From UBA1268 sp002694955 (GTDB taxonomy: Bacteria > Planctomycetota > Planctomycetia > Pirellulales > UBA1268): 47,362 nt of DNA. Position 1 is the stretch's first letter; each line of letters opens with the position of its first letter. Below, piece by piece: positions 36,467 through 45,411 of this stretch. The position numbers were made by a program, and so were the translations under genes. The DNA is taken from contig JALCBP010000015.1 of the NCBI GenBank assembly GCA_028066355.1, positions 1 to 47,362 on the forward strand, given 5' to 3'. Below the pieces are notes generated by a model, which was given only the letters and a program-made list of their open reading frames with translations, had not been told where the DNA came from and made no database searches.

Positions 36467-36483
36467 TGCGGCAAATTTTCTAG
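36451..36483. repeat. Short tandem duplication spanning the HEAT-lipoprotein stop codon
   Basis: A 16-bp unit ending in TTTTCTAG occurs at 36451-36466 and again at 36468-36483 (period 17 bp). The TAG stop is in the first copy. It looks like a recent slippage duplication. Confidence 0.9.
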
Positions 36484-36902
36484 GGTTGAACAGCAAAAAA
36501 ATAAAGAAAATTCTGATTCAAGTGAGTATCCCGCGAGGAATTGCTCATTCACAATTTCTATCTGCAGTTGTCGAAACAACATGGAAGCCTTGAAATCTAG
36601 TGGAAGCCTTGAAATCTAGCTTAAATTTAGAATTGATTCTCTCGTGCAAATTACTTTAGAAAGAAATTAGAGAAAGATCTTCGAGTTTTCTGGTTGTAGA
36701 GAATGTAGAGTTTCTTTCGGCCTCTGGTTGCTAGCCGCTTTCCTGATTGGTTACGGCCGATAATCACCGTATCTGTGTCGACGGAAGTTTCCCTTTTGGG
36801 TTTCCCGATCCCATTTGGCGGGTGGGTATAAGGGATTTCAACGTGTTGATGCAGTGATGGGGCTTGCGTCAGGTGTGCCACAGAATGTCTGTGGAGTGAC
36901 GG
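36467..36902. other. Intergenic region with two short tandem duplications
   Basis: 436 bp between the lipoprotein and the 582-residue membrane protein gene. Apart from the duplications at 36451-36483 and 36582-36619, no small gene, RNA or clear terminator was recognised. A minus-strand open frame that covers part of it is mostly antisense to the next gene and shows no protein-like features. Confidence 0.6.
36582..36619. repeat. Perfect 19-bp tandem duplication
   Basis: The unit TGGAAGCCTTGAAATCTAG is repeated exactly at 36582-36600 and 36601-36619, 99 bp after the end of the first duplication. Its ending CTAG is shared with the other repeat. Confidence 0.95.
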
Positions 36903-38651
36903 ATGCTTTACGAATCGAATCCTCAACTTGACGCGAATACTGTGGCAAATCCCCCTCCTGTTATTGATGTGAAAAAAGATCTCGCTCGCCGTAATGGACC
37001 CGAATCTCTTCGATGTCAGAAGTGTTTCGGCTTGAGTCGAGATGGAAAGCGGTTCCTGACAGCTGCGCTTATACTTGGTGCTCTTATCTGTATTATTTTT
37101 GTCGAGGGGTTGAGCTTTGCAGCTACTCCACGTTCTGGGAGATTTCTTGATAGGCTGCTCCGCCCGAATGAGCCAACCCCCCAACTTATCACCGTACCGG
37201 TACCAAGGCCACCAACAGTTGCTGAAAAGCAAGCGGTCAAAAAAAAGCTCACTGGTCTCCAAATGAAAGAGGTGAAAAAAACCTCTACGTCAAAAGTCCA
37301 ATATGATTGGGAAGCCTTTGTTCGCTTTGGTGAAGCAATTCAGGCCGTTGGTGAGCATGTTGCGCGAACTGCTTTAGACCCAAAGTACGAATCTAATGAG
37401 CAGCCGAACTACGAACCCATTTTCGATGAACTGGAGTTGGCTGTAATCAAAGAGAAGTTGGCTGTTTCCTCGATAGTTAATGGTGATGGAGCAAAGTCAA
37501 TTCCCATTCGTGCAACCTCGGCATCATCAAACCCATATGCAAGTAAGAAGCCGATTGGGGCAATGCCACCGAAGTCTGCGAGACTTCAGCGCCTCCGAGT
37601 AAGGATTGCTCAGACCCTTGCGACCTATCAACGCAGGCCGATGAATACTGCACACCATAGCCCGTGGGAGATCATGCATGGGTTTGTTGGTTTTGGTATT
37701 CCCACAAAGATACGCGTTGGTGGCCCACGAGGGGAGTTGGTGAATGCAATTGGGTGGATGAACTCTGGCGGCCGATGTCGGGGCCAAGTCATGCTAACTC
37801 TGCGTGATGAAAGACCACACGCTTTGTACGGGGTTGGCCTGCAGGGGCATTCGGCTCAGTACCTTGCAATTCTCGCGCAGTGTCGAGTCTCCGCGAAGTC
37901 ACCCCTTTTACTTGGTGGGAAGAATTTTACAGTTGCAGATCTTATCGAAGATGAAAAGCTGAACTGTCGTTCCGGGACAGAATTAACGTTCGCATTGATC
38001 GGGCTTGCTCATTATCTGCCGACGGATGCTGTCTGGCGGAGTAGTGACGGAGAAGTGTGGTCACTTGAGCGTTTGATGCAGGAGGAAATTAGCCAGCCAA
38101 TCAGAACAGCTCCCTGCGGTGGTACGCATCGTCTTTTTAGTCTTGCCTATGGTTGTCAGCGGCGACTGAAAGCAACGGGCCGGCTCGACGGAGTGTATCA
38201 GCGTGCCAATACATATGTTCGAGAGTATCAGTATCTGACTCTTCGACGTCTTCAGAACAGAGACGGTTCTTTCAGTACGGAGTGGTTTAAATATCCTGAC
38301 AACCGAGAGGACGATATTGATCGAAAAGTTCAAACGACCGGTCATATTTTGGAATGGCTTGTTGCCTCTCTCGATCAAGAAAAGCTCTATGAGAATCGTA
38401 TTATTGCCGCCACTGAGTTTATCGCCACTGCGCTTGCACGAGAGCCCGGACGCAACTGGAAGGACGGTCCGCTTGGGCACGCATTGCACGCATTGTCCAT
38501 CTATCAGGAGCGGGTGTGGGGAGTGGTGATGCCGGGGAACGTTGTTGCTTTTACCGGTCCCATGAAAGCTGCCGCAACGGTCGAGGTAGCCCAGTCTGAT
38601 GAAGAAATTCGCCAGGCGACGCTGCCGGACGATGATAAGACTCGGCTGTAA
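36903..38651 (+). CDS. Single-TM planctomycete protein of unknown function with helical toroid-like C-terminus
   Basis: 582 residues. A polar N-terminus containing LRCQKCFG precedes one TM segment (about 51-73); the rest is probably outside the cytoplasm. After a Pro/Lys-rich linker (about 80-145), the C-terminal half (about 240-560) is helical. It includes PWEIMHGFVGFGIPTKIRVGG, GGTHRLFSLAYG, LQNRDGSFSTEWF and VQTTGHILEWLVASL. The repeated QxxDGSF/TGHxLEWL style is reminiscent of (alpha/alpha)-toroid proteins such as terpene cyclase or glycan-active folds, but no catalytic motif is recognised. I believe it is a planctomycete-conserved family, without known function. Confidence 0.75.
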   Translation: MLYESNPQLDANTVANPPPVIDVKKDLARRNGPESLRCQKCFGLSRDGKRFLTAALILGALICIIFVEGLSFAATPRSGRFLDRLLRPNEPTPQLITVPVPRPPTVAEKQAVKKKLTGLQMKEVKKTSTSKVQYDWEAFVRFGEAIQAVGEHVARTALDPKYESNEQPNYEPIFDELELAVIKEKLAVSSIVNGDGAKSIPIRATSASSNPYASKKPIGAMPPKSARLQRLRVRIAQTLATYQRRPMNTAHHSPWEIMHGFVGFGIPTKIRVGGPRGELVNAIGWMNSGGRCRGQVMLTLRDERPHALYGVGLQGHSAQYLAILAQCRVSAKSPLLLGGKNFTVADLIEDEKLNCRSGTELTFALIGLAHYLPTDAVWRSSDGEVWSLERLMQEEISQPIRTAPCGGTHRLFSLAYGCQRRLKATGRLDGVYQRANTYVREYQYLTLRRLQNRDGSFSTEWFKYPDNREDDIDRKVQTTGHILEWLVASLDQEKLYENRIIAATEFIATALAREPGRNWKDGPLGHALHALSIYQERVWGVVMPGNVVAFTGPMKAAATVEVAQSDEEIRQATLPDDDKTRL

Positions 38652-38743
38652 ACCGCCTTTCTTGAATGCAAAGCGAGTCGCGCGTACCTTTCTATTAAGA
38701 AATTCATACGGCGTGAATTTTCCAGCCTTCTCGCTAAGCAGCC

Positions 38744-39673
38744 ATGAGTACGCTTGCACTCTCTCAACAGCTGATACAAATTCTTGAAGCCGCATCGCAC
38801 CTCGTCGATGTGACTAATTCGGCGGCATTACTTTTGGTTGTAGAGCAACGACTTGATTGGGCGAGGCTTCGTGACTTGCTTGGTACGCAAACAGTTTTGA
38901 TAGCCTCGGACGATGAATCACATCTCATGGGCGTTACAGAGCAGGGTATGGGGCGAGTGATGATAGATGTGACTGGTCTACCCGTCCACGAGAGGTTGAC
39001 TCAAGCACTTCTAGAATGTGTCGCTGAAGACAAAATTGGCCCCGAATCTCAAGTTGTTGCTGCTTACAGTGGGTTTGAGGCAGGCACGGTTGACTCTGTA
39101 AGTGTGTTGCGGTTAACGGAGCATCTTGGCCAGTTGACAAGTCGTGATTTACGGAACCTTGATACGAAAGTACCTCTTGAGACGCTCAAAGTTGTAGTCG
39201 ATATGGCTGTTGAGATTGGTCGCGAGGGCCGTGAAGGGAAACCTGTTGGCACGCTGTTTGTTGTCGGCGATGCTCGGAAGGTTATTCAGTCCAGTCACTC
39301 CACAGGATTTGATCCAGTCCGTGGTTACAATCGCGGCGAACGAAAGCTGAATGATGGTCGGGTTCGTGAGGGGTTGAAGGAAATAGCACAGCTTGACGGT
39401 GCGTTTATTGTCAGTGCCGATGGAACAATTGAAGCAGCAGCTCGCTATATCGATGCATCGGCAGAAAGTGTGTCTGTAGCGAAAGGTCTTGGGGCAAGGC
39501 ATTGGGCGGCAGCGGCAATTACACGTAGAACAAAAAGTGTGGCTGTGGCTGTGAGCGAAACGAGCGGCACGGTCCGTATTTTTCAGGACGGTGAAGTTAT
39601 TCTGCGGATCGAGCCCTTTCGACGTGCGATGAAGTGGAAGGACTTTGAATACGAGCCACCAAGCGGCGACTAG
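38744..39673 (+). CDS. Diadenylate cyclase-like protein (DisA_N domain, DacZ-like)
   Basis: 309 residues. The C-terminal domain (about 165-300) matches the DAC fold that makes cyclic di-AMP from ATP. The DGA motif is at 218-220 (LDGAFIVSADGTIEA). The RHR motif reads R252-H253-W254 in GLGARHWAAAAITRRT. This version, followed by VAVSETSGTVRIF, is closer to the archaeal DacZ type than to bacterial DisA or CdaA. The N-terminal region (about 1-160) is an alpha/beta domain of unknown role, without TM segments. The product would be a soluble c-di-AMP synthase, if the changed third residue tolerates catalysis. It has its own start 92 bp after the preceding gene. Confidence 0.8.
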   Translation: MSTLALSQQLIQILEAASHLVDVTNSAALLLVVEQRLDWARLRDLLGTQTVLIASDDESHLMGVTEQGMGRVMIDVTGLPVHERLTQALLECVAEDKIGPESQVVAAYSGFEAGTVDSVSVLRLTEHLGQLTSRDLRNLDTKVPLETLKVVVDMAVEIGREGREGKPVGTLFVVGDARKVIQSSHSTGFDPVRGYNRGERKLNDGRVREGLKEIAQLDGAFIVSADGTIEAAARYIDASAESVSVAKGLGARHWAAAAITRRTKSVAVAVSETSGTVRIFQDGEVILRIEPFRRAMKWKDFEYEPPSGD

Positions 39674-39830
39674 CAGGGCGGGTTATTGGAAAGCCCCATA
39701 ATGACCCATTGGTTGCTTCGTCTTTGCAAGAATAATCACTTGCAGCTTGTGTGCCTGACGCATGTATTTTGTTCTTGCCTGGTGTATGGTCGAAGTGGTC
39801 TTTGGGGTGGTATCATCTATTCACCACGTT

Positions 39831-42617
39831 ATGGCACAAACAAAACCTCAAAACGAACTCGATCTTTCTGGGCAGGCAGTCTGGGTTATTGACCTCTTTT
39901 CGCGCGTCTATCAACTTTTTCATGCCTTGCCTGAAATGAGCAGCCCTGAAGGCACGCCGGTCTCAGTAGTATTCGGTCTCACTCGTGATCTGATCGATAT
40001 CATTGAAAAGAAAAAGCCAGACTATCTGTTTTGTGCATCTGATACGCCGGAGCAGACGTTTCGCCATAAGCAATTTGAGGCTTACAAGGCAACACGTTCG
40101 GAGATGCCTGCTGATCTTGTTCCGCAGATACCTCTTGTAAAGAAATTGTTGGAGGTGTTTGGTGTTCCCTGCCTTGAGCTTGCTGGCTATGAAGCTGATG
40201 ATGTTCTTGCCACGGTTTCAGTGCAAACGGTTTCTGCTGGAGGTGAATGTACGCTTGTTACATCAGACAAAGATGCTCGGCAGCTTCTTGGGCCACATGT
40301 TCGACTTCTGAATCTGCGGAATAATGCCTTTGTTGGTGAGGCCGAGTTGTTGGCGGATTGGGGGATACGGCCCGATCAGGTTGTTGACTATTTATCACTT
40401 GTCGGCGATGCAGTTGATAATGTGCCAGGCATCCCAGGTATTGGCCCAAAGATTGCGTCTAGTCTGCTACAGCAGTTCGGGACTCTTGAGGAAATTTTAT
40501 CTCGATGCGACGAAGTCAAAGGTAAAAAACGTCAAGAGAACATTGCGCTGCATGGAGACACTGCGAGACAGGGACGAAGTCTCATACAGCTAGAGCTCAA
40601 CACGCCAATCGAGATTCCATGGGGAGCAGCGGTTGTTCAACGTCCTGATACCGAGCCACTTATCCAGTTCCTGCAGCAGCTGGGATTTAAGACACTTGTG
40701 AAAAAAGTGCAAAGCCTTTCTGGTGGAAAGACAACTGTGGCGAAGCCCACAGAATCTAAAGGTCAGGGGCTCTTCTCGCTTGGTGACGAGAGCGATGGGG
40801 GGCATTCGAGCTATCCTGCTCCGTTGCTCCCGGCAAAGGCTTCTGCAGTAACATCAGCCGTGAAAAAGCTGCGAGAAAGTCTATCAACTGGCGGGTTTCT
40901 GATTGTCTCTGTAACTGAATCTGCAGCACAAAGTCGAAGTAAAGCTGGATCGCCGCCAGTGTGGTCAGAGGTTACCGGGCTCGCTCTTCTTGCCCACACA
41001 GAGTCAGATACTCAGCCGAGTGTCTGGTTTTCTGCGAAGCAAGTGACATCCTCGAAAGCAATTCAGGAAATATTGTCTGATTCCCGGCTACCCAAGGTTG
41101 GCTATGACCTCAAACGACAGGTAGTTGCGTTGTCTCGGCTTGGAGTTGAACTGGTTGGCTTGCAATTCGACCCATTGATTGCCGGCCATCTCCTTGACGC
41201 GGGGCAGCGGAATCAAGGACTTGCTGACCTTCTTGCCCGTTTTGCGGATATGGATTCATCGATAACTCACATTCAGGATGCACCTCAGACGGCGGAGCAG
41301 GCCGCGTCTTCTTGCCACAGTGTTGCGTCGCTTGTTGAGATACTTTCGAAGGAAATTGAGATGGGGGGGTTCAGTTCTCTCTTTTCCGACGTGGAGTTGC
41401 CGCTGGCGGAAGTCTTGTCTGGCATGGAGAGTCGTGGCGTCCGCGTAGATACCGAACTGCTTTCTGATTTGTCAGAAGATTACTCGTCGAAGATAAAGAG
41501 TCTTCAAGAAGAGTCACATGAATTGGCTGGGCATGCATTCTCCCTTTCCTCACCACTGCAAGTTCGAACGGTCCTGTTCGAGGAACAAGGGCTTCCTGTG
41601 GTCAAGCGAACAAAGACGGGGCCGAGCACGGATGCCGAAGTACTGGAAGAACTCGCGTCTCTTCATGAACTGCCAGCCAAACTGTTGCAGCATCGCAAGT
41701 ACTCGAAGCTCAAAAGTACATACGTTGATGCACTTCCGTTTCTCGTTGATCCACGAACGAGCCGGATTCACACGACGTTTAATCAGACGGTTACGGCTAC
41801 AGGAAGACTCAGTTCAAGTGAACCAAATCTTCAAAATATTCCGATTCGCACTGTGGAGGGCCAGCAGATTCGGTCTGCTTTTCAGCCGGCAGAGAAGGGA
41901 TGGAAATTTCTAGCTGCGGATTATTCGCAGATTGAACTTCGTATTCTTGCGCATCTCTCTGGCGATGAAGCAATGCTTGCAGCTTTTCAAAACGAAGAGG
42001 ATATTCACACTCGAACAGCAGCGGCCGTCTTCGAGGTGGAATCGGAGGAAGTAACCTCTGAAATGCGGCGGACAGCCAAGGCCGTCAACTTTGGGATTCT
42101 TTATGGGCAGTCAGCGTTTGGGCTAGCGAAGTCACTTGGGATTTCCCAGCCCGAGGCGGCAGAATTCATCACTGCATATTTCGAAAAATTTGAAGGAGCA
42201 TCTCAGTTCATGGATGAGGTGCTTGATAGGTGCCGTGCTGAGAGAGGCGTTGCGACAATGTTGGGAAGACGGCGGGCAATAGATGGTGTTCGTGATTACG
42301 ATGGGCGGCGCGGGGCAGGGGGTGTCTTCGCACTTAACTTGCCGGAACGAACTGCAGTGAATACCGTCGTGCAAGGTTCCGCGGCAGATCTCATTAAACT
42401 GGCAATGCTGAAAGTTGATCGACGACTTGCTAATGAAAAGTTGTCATCATTTCTCGTGCTACAGATTCATGATGAGTTGCTTTTTGAATATCCAAATGCC
42501 GAATATGAATCTCTTCAGTCACTTGTTGTACATGAAATGGGAACTGCTATGGACCTCAAAGTGCCGTTGGAGGTTTCGGTGCAGACGGGATCAACATGGG
42601 CTGATTGTCAAAAATAA
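39831..42617 (+). CDS. polA: DNA polymerase I with degenerate proofreading domain
   Basis: 928 residues from the ATG at 39831; an upstream ATG at 39762 adds 23 unconserved residues. The 5'-3' exonuclease domain (about 1-295) keeps its acidic residues (VIDLFSR, ASDTPEQTFRHK, YEADDVLA, TSDKDAR). The middle domain has the 3'-5' exonuclease fold but lost its carboxylates: Exo I reads VSVTES around residue 360, Exo II LKRQ instead of LKYD, and Exo III lacks the YxxxD. The polymerase domain is intact: DYSQIELR (697-704), RRTAKAVNFGILYG (746-759), and QIHDE (878-882). It fills gaps and removes RNA primers, probably without proofreading. coaE follows after 11 nt. Confidence 0.95.
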   Translation: MAQTKPQNELDLSGQAVWVIDLFSRVYQLFHALPEMSSPEGTPVSVVFGLTRDLIDIIEKKKPDYLFCASDTPEQTFRHKQFEAYKATRSEMPADLVPQIPLVKKLLEVFGVPCLELAGYEADDVLATVSVQTVSAGGECTLVTSDKDARQLLGPHVRLLNLRNNAFVGEAELLADWGIRPDQVVDYLSLVGDAVDNVPGIPGIGPKIASSLLQQFGTLEEILSRCDEVKGKKRQENIALHGDTARQGRSLIQLELNTPIEIPWGAAVVQRPDTEPLIQFLQQLGFKTLVKKVQSLSGGKTTVAKPTESKGQGLFSLGDESDGGHSSYPAPLLPAKASAVTSAVKKLRESLSTGGFLIVSVTESAAQSRSKAGSPPVWSEVTGLALLAHTESDTQPSVWFSAKQVTSSKAIQEILSDSRLPKVGYDLKRQVVALSRLGVELVGLQFDPLIAGHLLDAGQRNQGLADLLARFADMDSSITHIQDAPQTAEQAASSCHSVASLVEILSKEIEMGGFSSLFSDVELPLAEVLSGMESRGVRVDTELLSDLSEDYSSKIKSLQEESHELAGHAFSLSSPLQVRTVLFEEQGLPVVKRTKTGPSTDAEVLEELASLHELPAKLLQHRKYSKLKSTYVDALPFLVDPRTSRIHTTFNQTVTATGRLSSSEPNLQNIPIRTVEGQQIRSAFQPAEKGWKFLAADYSQIELRILAHLSGDEAMLAAFQNEEDIHTRTAAAVFEVESEEVTSEMRRTAKAVNFGILYGQSAFGLAKSLGISQPEAAEFITAYFEKFEGASQFMDEVLDRCRAERGVATMLGRRRAIDGVRDYDGRRGAGGVFALNLPERTAVNTVVQGSAADLIKLAMLKVDRRLANEKLSSFLVLQIHDELLFEYPNAEYESLQSLVVHEMGTAMDLKVPLEVSVQTGSTWADCQK

Positions 42618-42628
42618 AGGTCATCTGA

Positions 42629-43261
42629 ATGACTGTAGTGGGCCTTATTGGCAAAATTGGTGCAGGGAAAACAACAGTTTCCAATTTATTGCGGCATCAT
42701 GGTGCCGTTGTTATCGATGCTGATGCGTTGACGCACGATGCACTGAAGAATGGGGACATTCAGGGGCAGATCCGAGCGCGTTTTGGTAACAGTGTCTTCG
42801 TTGGCAGTGAGGTTGACCGTTCTCTTTTGGCGGAATGTGTATTCGGTAGTCAACCAGAACAAAAAAATGCCCTGAAGGATCTTGAGGAGATTATTCATCC
42901 GAGAGTTCGAAGTGGGCTCGAGGACCGGCTCCGTGCAATTGGCCATAAAGAAGTTGACTCCGAAGTTGGAGACACGGTTGTGGTGCTTGATGTACCGTTG
43001 CTGGTGCAGGGGGGACTGCATAATCGTTGCGATCTGCTCATTTGGCTCGAGTGCGAGGATTCTGTGAGGCATCAGCGATTAGCTGTACGTGGGCTTTCTA
43101 CCGCACAGATTGCCGCACGAGAAGAAGCGTGGACTCAAGGGTTTTCAGATGACACGTCCTCTTTTCCATCGATTTCAACCGTGGATACATCAGGCGATAT
43201 TGCCTATACTAGGCGAGAGATCGAGAGAATTTGGGAGGAACTTATAAGCGGGTCTTCCTGA
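42629..43261 (+). CDS. coaE: Dephospho-CoA kinase
   Basis: 210 residues. Phosphorylates dephospho-CoA, the last step in coenzyme A synthesis. The P-loop is GKIGAGKTT (8-16), followed by VIDADALTHD, the nucleotide/acceptor-binding motif. A third conserved stretch is VLDVPLLVQGG. It starts 11 nt after polA and is very likely in the same operon; polA-coaE-rho gene order is seen in other planctomycetes and some other bacteria. The C-terminus is slightly longer than the about 200-residue norm. The DxD-like motif is present, so activity is expected. Confidence 0.94.
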   Translation: MTVVGLIGKIGAGKTTVSNLLRHHGAVVIDADALTHDALKNGDIQGQIRARFGNSVFVGSEVDRSLLAECVFGSQPEQKNALKDLEEIIHPRVRSGLEDRLRAIGHKEVDSEVGDTVVVLDVPLLVQGGLHNRCDLLIWLECEDSVRHQRLAVRGLSTAQIAAREEAWTQGFSDDTSSFPSISTVDTSGDIAYTRREIERIWEELISGSS

Positions 43262-43398
43262 ATACAAGTCTCGATTCCCGCCTCACACCCTTCCATTGGT
43301 TTGCTTCCAACAAACTGTAACGAGAAAACCTAACACGGTTCTGGATTCTCCAGCAGTTGCCACCGTTGCGAAGCAAGTCTCATTTCGAGAGTTGAAGA

Positions 43399-44802
43399 AT
43401 GATGTCAGACAACGACAACGCCTCGGAAGATCTATCAGCAGTCTCTGATGACAAACCGCTATCGATCGCAGAGGAGATTGCGTCAGAGGTTGACAATGAT
43501 GATCTGGAAGTACGTGAGCGTTATGACCTGCTTAAGCAGACTGATACAAACATTGCTGAATTGCAAAAGCTCTCAATGGCAGAACTTATTGAGTTAGCTC
43601 GGTCGGAAAAAATTGCAGAAAGCGCGGGGGATAAAAAGCACGATCTTGTATTTAAGATTCTGAAGGAACGAGTAAAACTTAACGGGCTTATGTTTGGTGA
43701 GGGGACGCTCGAGATTCTACCAGACGGTTTTGGTTTCTTGCGGAGTCCGGATTATCACTACTTGGCATGTCCCGACGATATCTACGTCTCGCCGAGTCAG
43801 ATACGACGCTTTGGTCTTCGCAATGGCATGAGTGTCGCCGGACAGATTCGGCCGCCCAAAGAAAAGGAGCGTTATTTTGCGCTGCTTCGTATTGAAGCAA
43901 TTAACGGGGACGATCCTGCACGCATTTCAAGCAATGTGATCTTCGATGATCTCACGCCACTCCATCCGGACAAAAGAATACAAATGGAGACGACTACGGA
44001 AGAGTTGTCGACAAGAATCGTTGACTTGATTGTTCCGATTGGATTTGGTCAGAGAGGGCTTATCGTGAGTCCTCCTCGTGCCGGAAAAACAATTCTGATG
44101 CAGAAGATGGCAAAAGCAGTTTTGGAAAACTATCCAGAGGCATTCGTCTTTATGCTCCTGATTGATGAGCGGCCAGAGGAAGTCACTGATATGGAGCGCC
44201 ATGTGCAGGGGCCAGGGTGTGAAGTAATCAGTTCGACGTTCGATGAAAATACAAGTCGACATGTTCAAGTGGCTGATATGGTGATTGAGAAGGCAAAGCG
44301 GCTTGTTGAATACGGGAAAGACGTTGTTATTTTTCTCGACTCGATTACGCGTCTTGCAAGAGCCTGGAATTCTGAGGTGCCAAACTCAGGAAAAATTCTT
44401 TCCGGTGGTGTCGATGCCAATGCATTACAAAGGCCAAAAAGGTTTTTTGGGAGTGCCCGAAGAGTGGAGGAGGGCGGTTCACTAACGATTGTGGCAACTG
44501 CTCTTGTTGACACAGGAAGTAAAATGGACGATGTGATTTTTGAAGAGTTTAAAGGGACCGGCAACCTTGAAATTGTTCTTGATCGTCGTTTAGTAGATAA
44601 ACGCATATACCCCGCAATTGATATCAATCGTTCTGGCACTCGACGTGAGGAAATGCTTCTAGACGGTGATGAATTCCGTCGCACAAGCGTTCTGCGAAGA
44701 GTACTCAGTGAAATGAACCCACCTGATGCAATGGAGTTACTCATCAATCGTCTGTCGAAAACAAGCTCAAATCATGAGTTTCTGCAAAGTCTGAAGTCTT
44801 GA
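43399..44802 (+). CDS. rho: Transcription termination factor Rho
   Basis: 467 residues. RNA-dependent ATPase that ends transcription. The N-terminus (about 1-55) is acidic and variable. The Rho-N helix region (LSMAELIELARSEKI) and the RNA-binding cold-shock domain (EGTLEILPDGFGFLRSP, 102-117) follow. The P-loop is SPPRAGKT (224-231), with VFMLLIDERPEEVTDM and FLDSITRLARAWN as downstream ATPase and RNA-contact motifs. All are intact. Two consecutive ATGs (43399 and 43402) are possible starts. ribH begins 7 nt after the stop, so the rho-ribH-nusB-ftsY block is probably one operon. Confidence 0.96.
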   Translation: MMSDNDNASEDLSAVSDDKPLSIAEEIASEVDNDDLEVRERYDLLKQTDTNIAELQKLSMAELIELARSEKIAESAGDKKHDLVFKILKERVKLNGLMFGEGTLEILPDGFGFLRSPDYHYLACPDDIYVSPSQIRRFGLRNGMSVAGQIRPPKEKERYFALLRIEAINGDDPARISSNVIFDDLTPLHPDKRIQMETTTEELSTRIVDLIVPIGFGQRGLIVSPPRAGKTILMQKMAKAVLENYPEAFVFMLLIDERPEEVTDMERHVQGPGCEVISSTFDENTSRHVQVADMVIEKAKRLVEYGKDVVIFLDSITRLARAWNSEVPNSGKILSGGVDANALQRPKRFFGSARRVEEGGSLTIVATALVDTGSKMDDVIFEEFKGTGNLEIVLDRRLVDKRIYPAIDINRSGTRREEMLLDGDEFRRTSVLRRVLSEMNPPDAMELLINRLSKTSSNHEFLQSLKS

Positions 44803-44809
44803 GGCAACT

Positions 44810-45334
44810 ATGCGGGTTTCGCCACAATCTGTTGAGCAAAGTGAGGCAGTTACAGGCTGCAAGACGTATTCTTTGCAAACTGCCTCTGCACCAGACGGTG
44901 TGTGTGTTGCTATTGCCGTTTCGAAATATAACGAGGCAATCACTGGTCGGCTGGTGAACGGAGCCGTTGAACGGCTCAACGTAGCTGGTGTTTCATCCGA
45001 CCGAATCGAAATAGCAGAAGTCCCAGGTGCTTTCGAGTTGCCACTCTCTGCTTCAGCACTTGCTAAGAGTGGTAGATTTGCAGCAGTGCTATGTCTAGGT
45101 GCCGTTATTCGAGGCGAGACAACGCATGATCAACATATCAACACAGCGGTTGCCAACGGTGTGGAGCGTGTTGGCCGGCAGCACGGAGTTCCTGTTCTCT
45201 TTGGATTGCTAACCTGTGAGACGCAGAGTCAGGCTGAGGCGCGGGCAGGTGGCAATGTTGGCAATAAGGGCGAGGAATGTGCTGAGGCTGCCATTGCCAT
45301 GATGAATCTGTTAGATGATCTAACGAAGAAGTAA
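44810..45334 (+). CDS. ribH: 6,7-dimethyl-8-ribityllumazine synthase
   Basis: 174 residues. Condenses the pyrimidine and butanone phosphate precursors to lumazine in riboflavin synthesis. Conserved PGAFELP (72-78) and GAVIRGETTHD (97-107, with catalytic His106) are present, and the C-terminal EARAGGNVGNKGEECAEAAI is typical. The first about 25 residues are an unconserved extension. It starts 7 nt after rho with no FMN-riboswitch space, so it relies on read-through. ribF lies 36 kb away, so the pathway is not clustered here. ribH followed by nusB is a common pair in bacteria. Confidence 0.95.
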   Translation: MRVSPQSVEQSEAVTGCKTYSLQTASAPDGVCVAIAVSKYNEAITGRLVNGAVERLNVAGVSSDRIEIAEVPGAFELPLSASALAKSGRFAAVLCLGAVIRGETTHDQHINTAVANGVERVGRQHGVPVLFGLLTCETQSQAEARAGGNVGNKGEECAEAAIAMMNLLDDLTKK

Positions 45335-45411
45335 ATCATCGTTCTGTAGGTCTCCACTATACTCACGGTTCTAAATTTCGATTTTCATTTATTTGTCCGG
45401 ACTGCTTAACT

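Noticed and set aside
36651..37262. 203-codon open frame on the minus strand
   Set aside because: Its first part is antisense to the start of the 582-residue TM protein. The translation has no domain, signal or biased composition of a real protein.
38061..38795. 244-codon minus-strand frame
   Set aside because: It is antisense to the C-terminal half of the TM protein and to the start of the cyclase gene, with no recognisable features.
39762..39830. 23-residue N-terminal extension of polA
   Set aside because: The extension is hydrophobic and unlike Pol I N-termini. The ATG at 39831 fits the family start better.
44803..44809. FMN riboswitch before ribH
   Set aside because: Only 7 nt separate rho and ribH, so there is no room.
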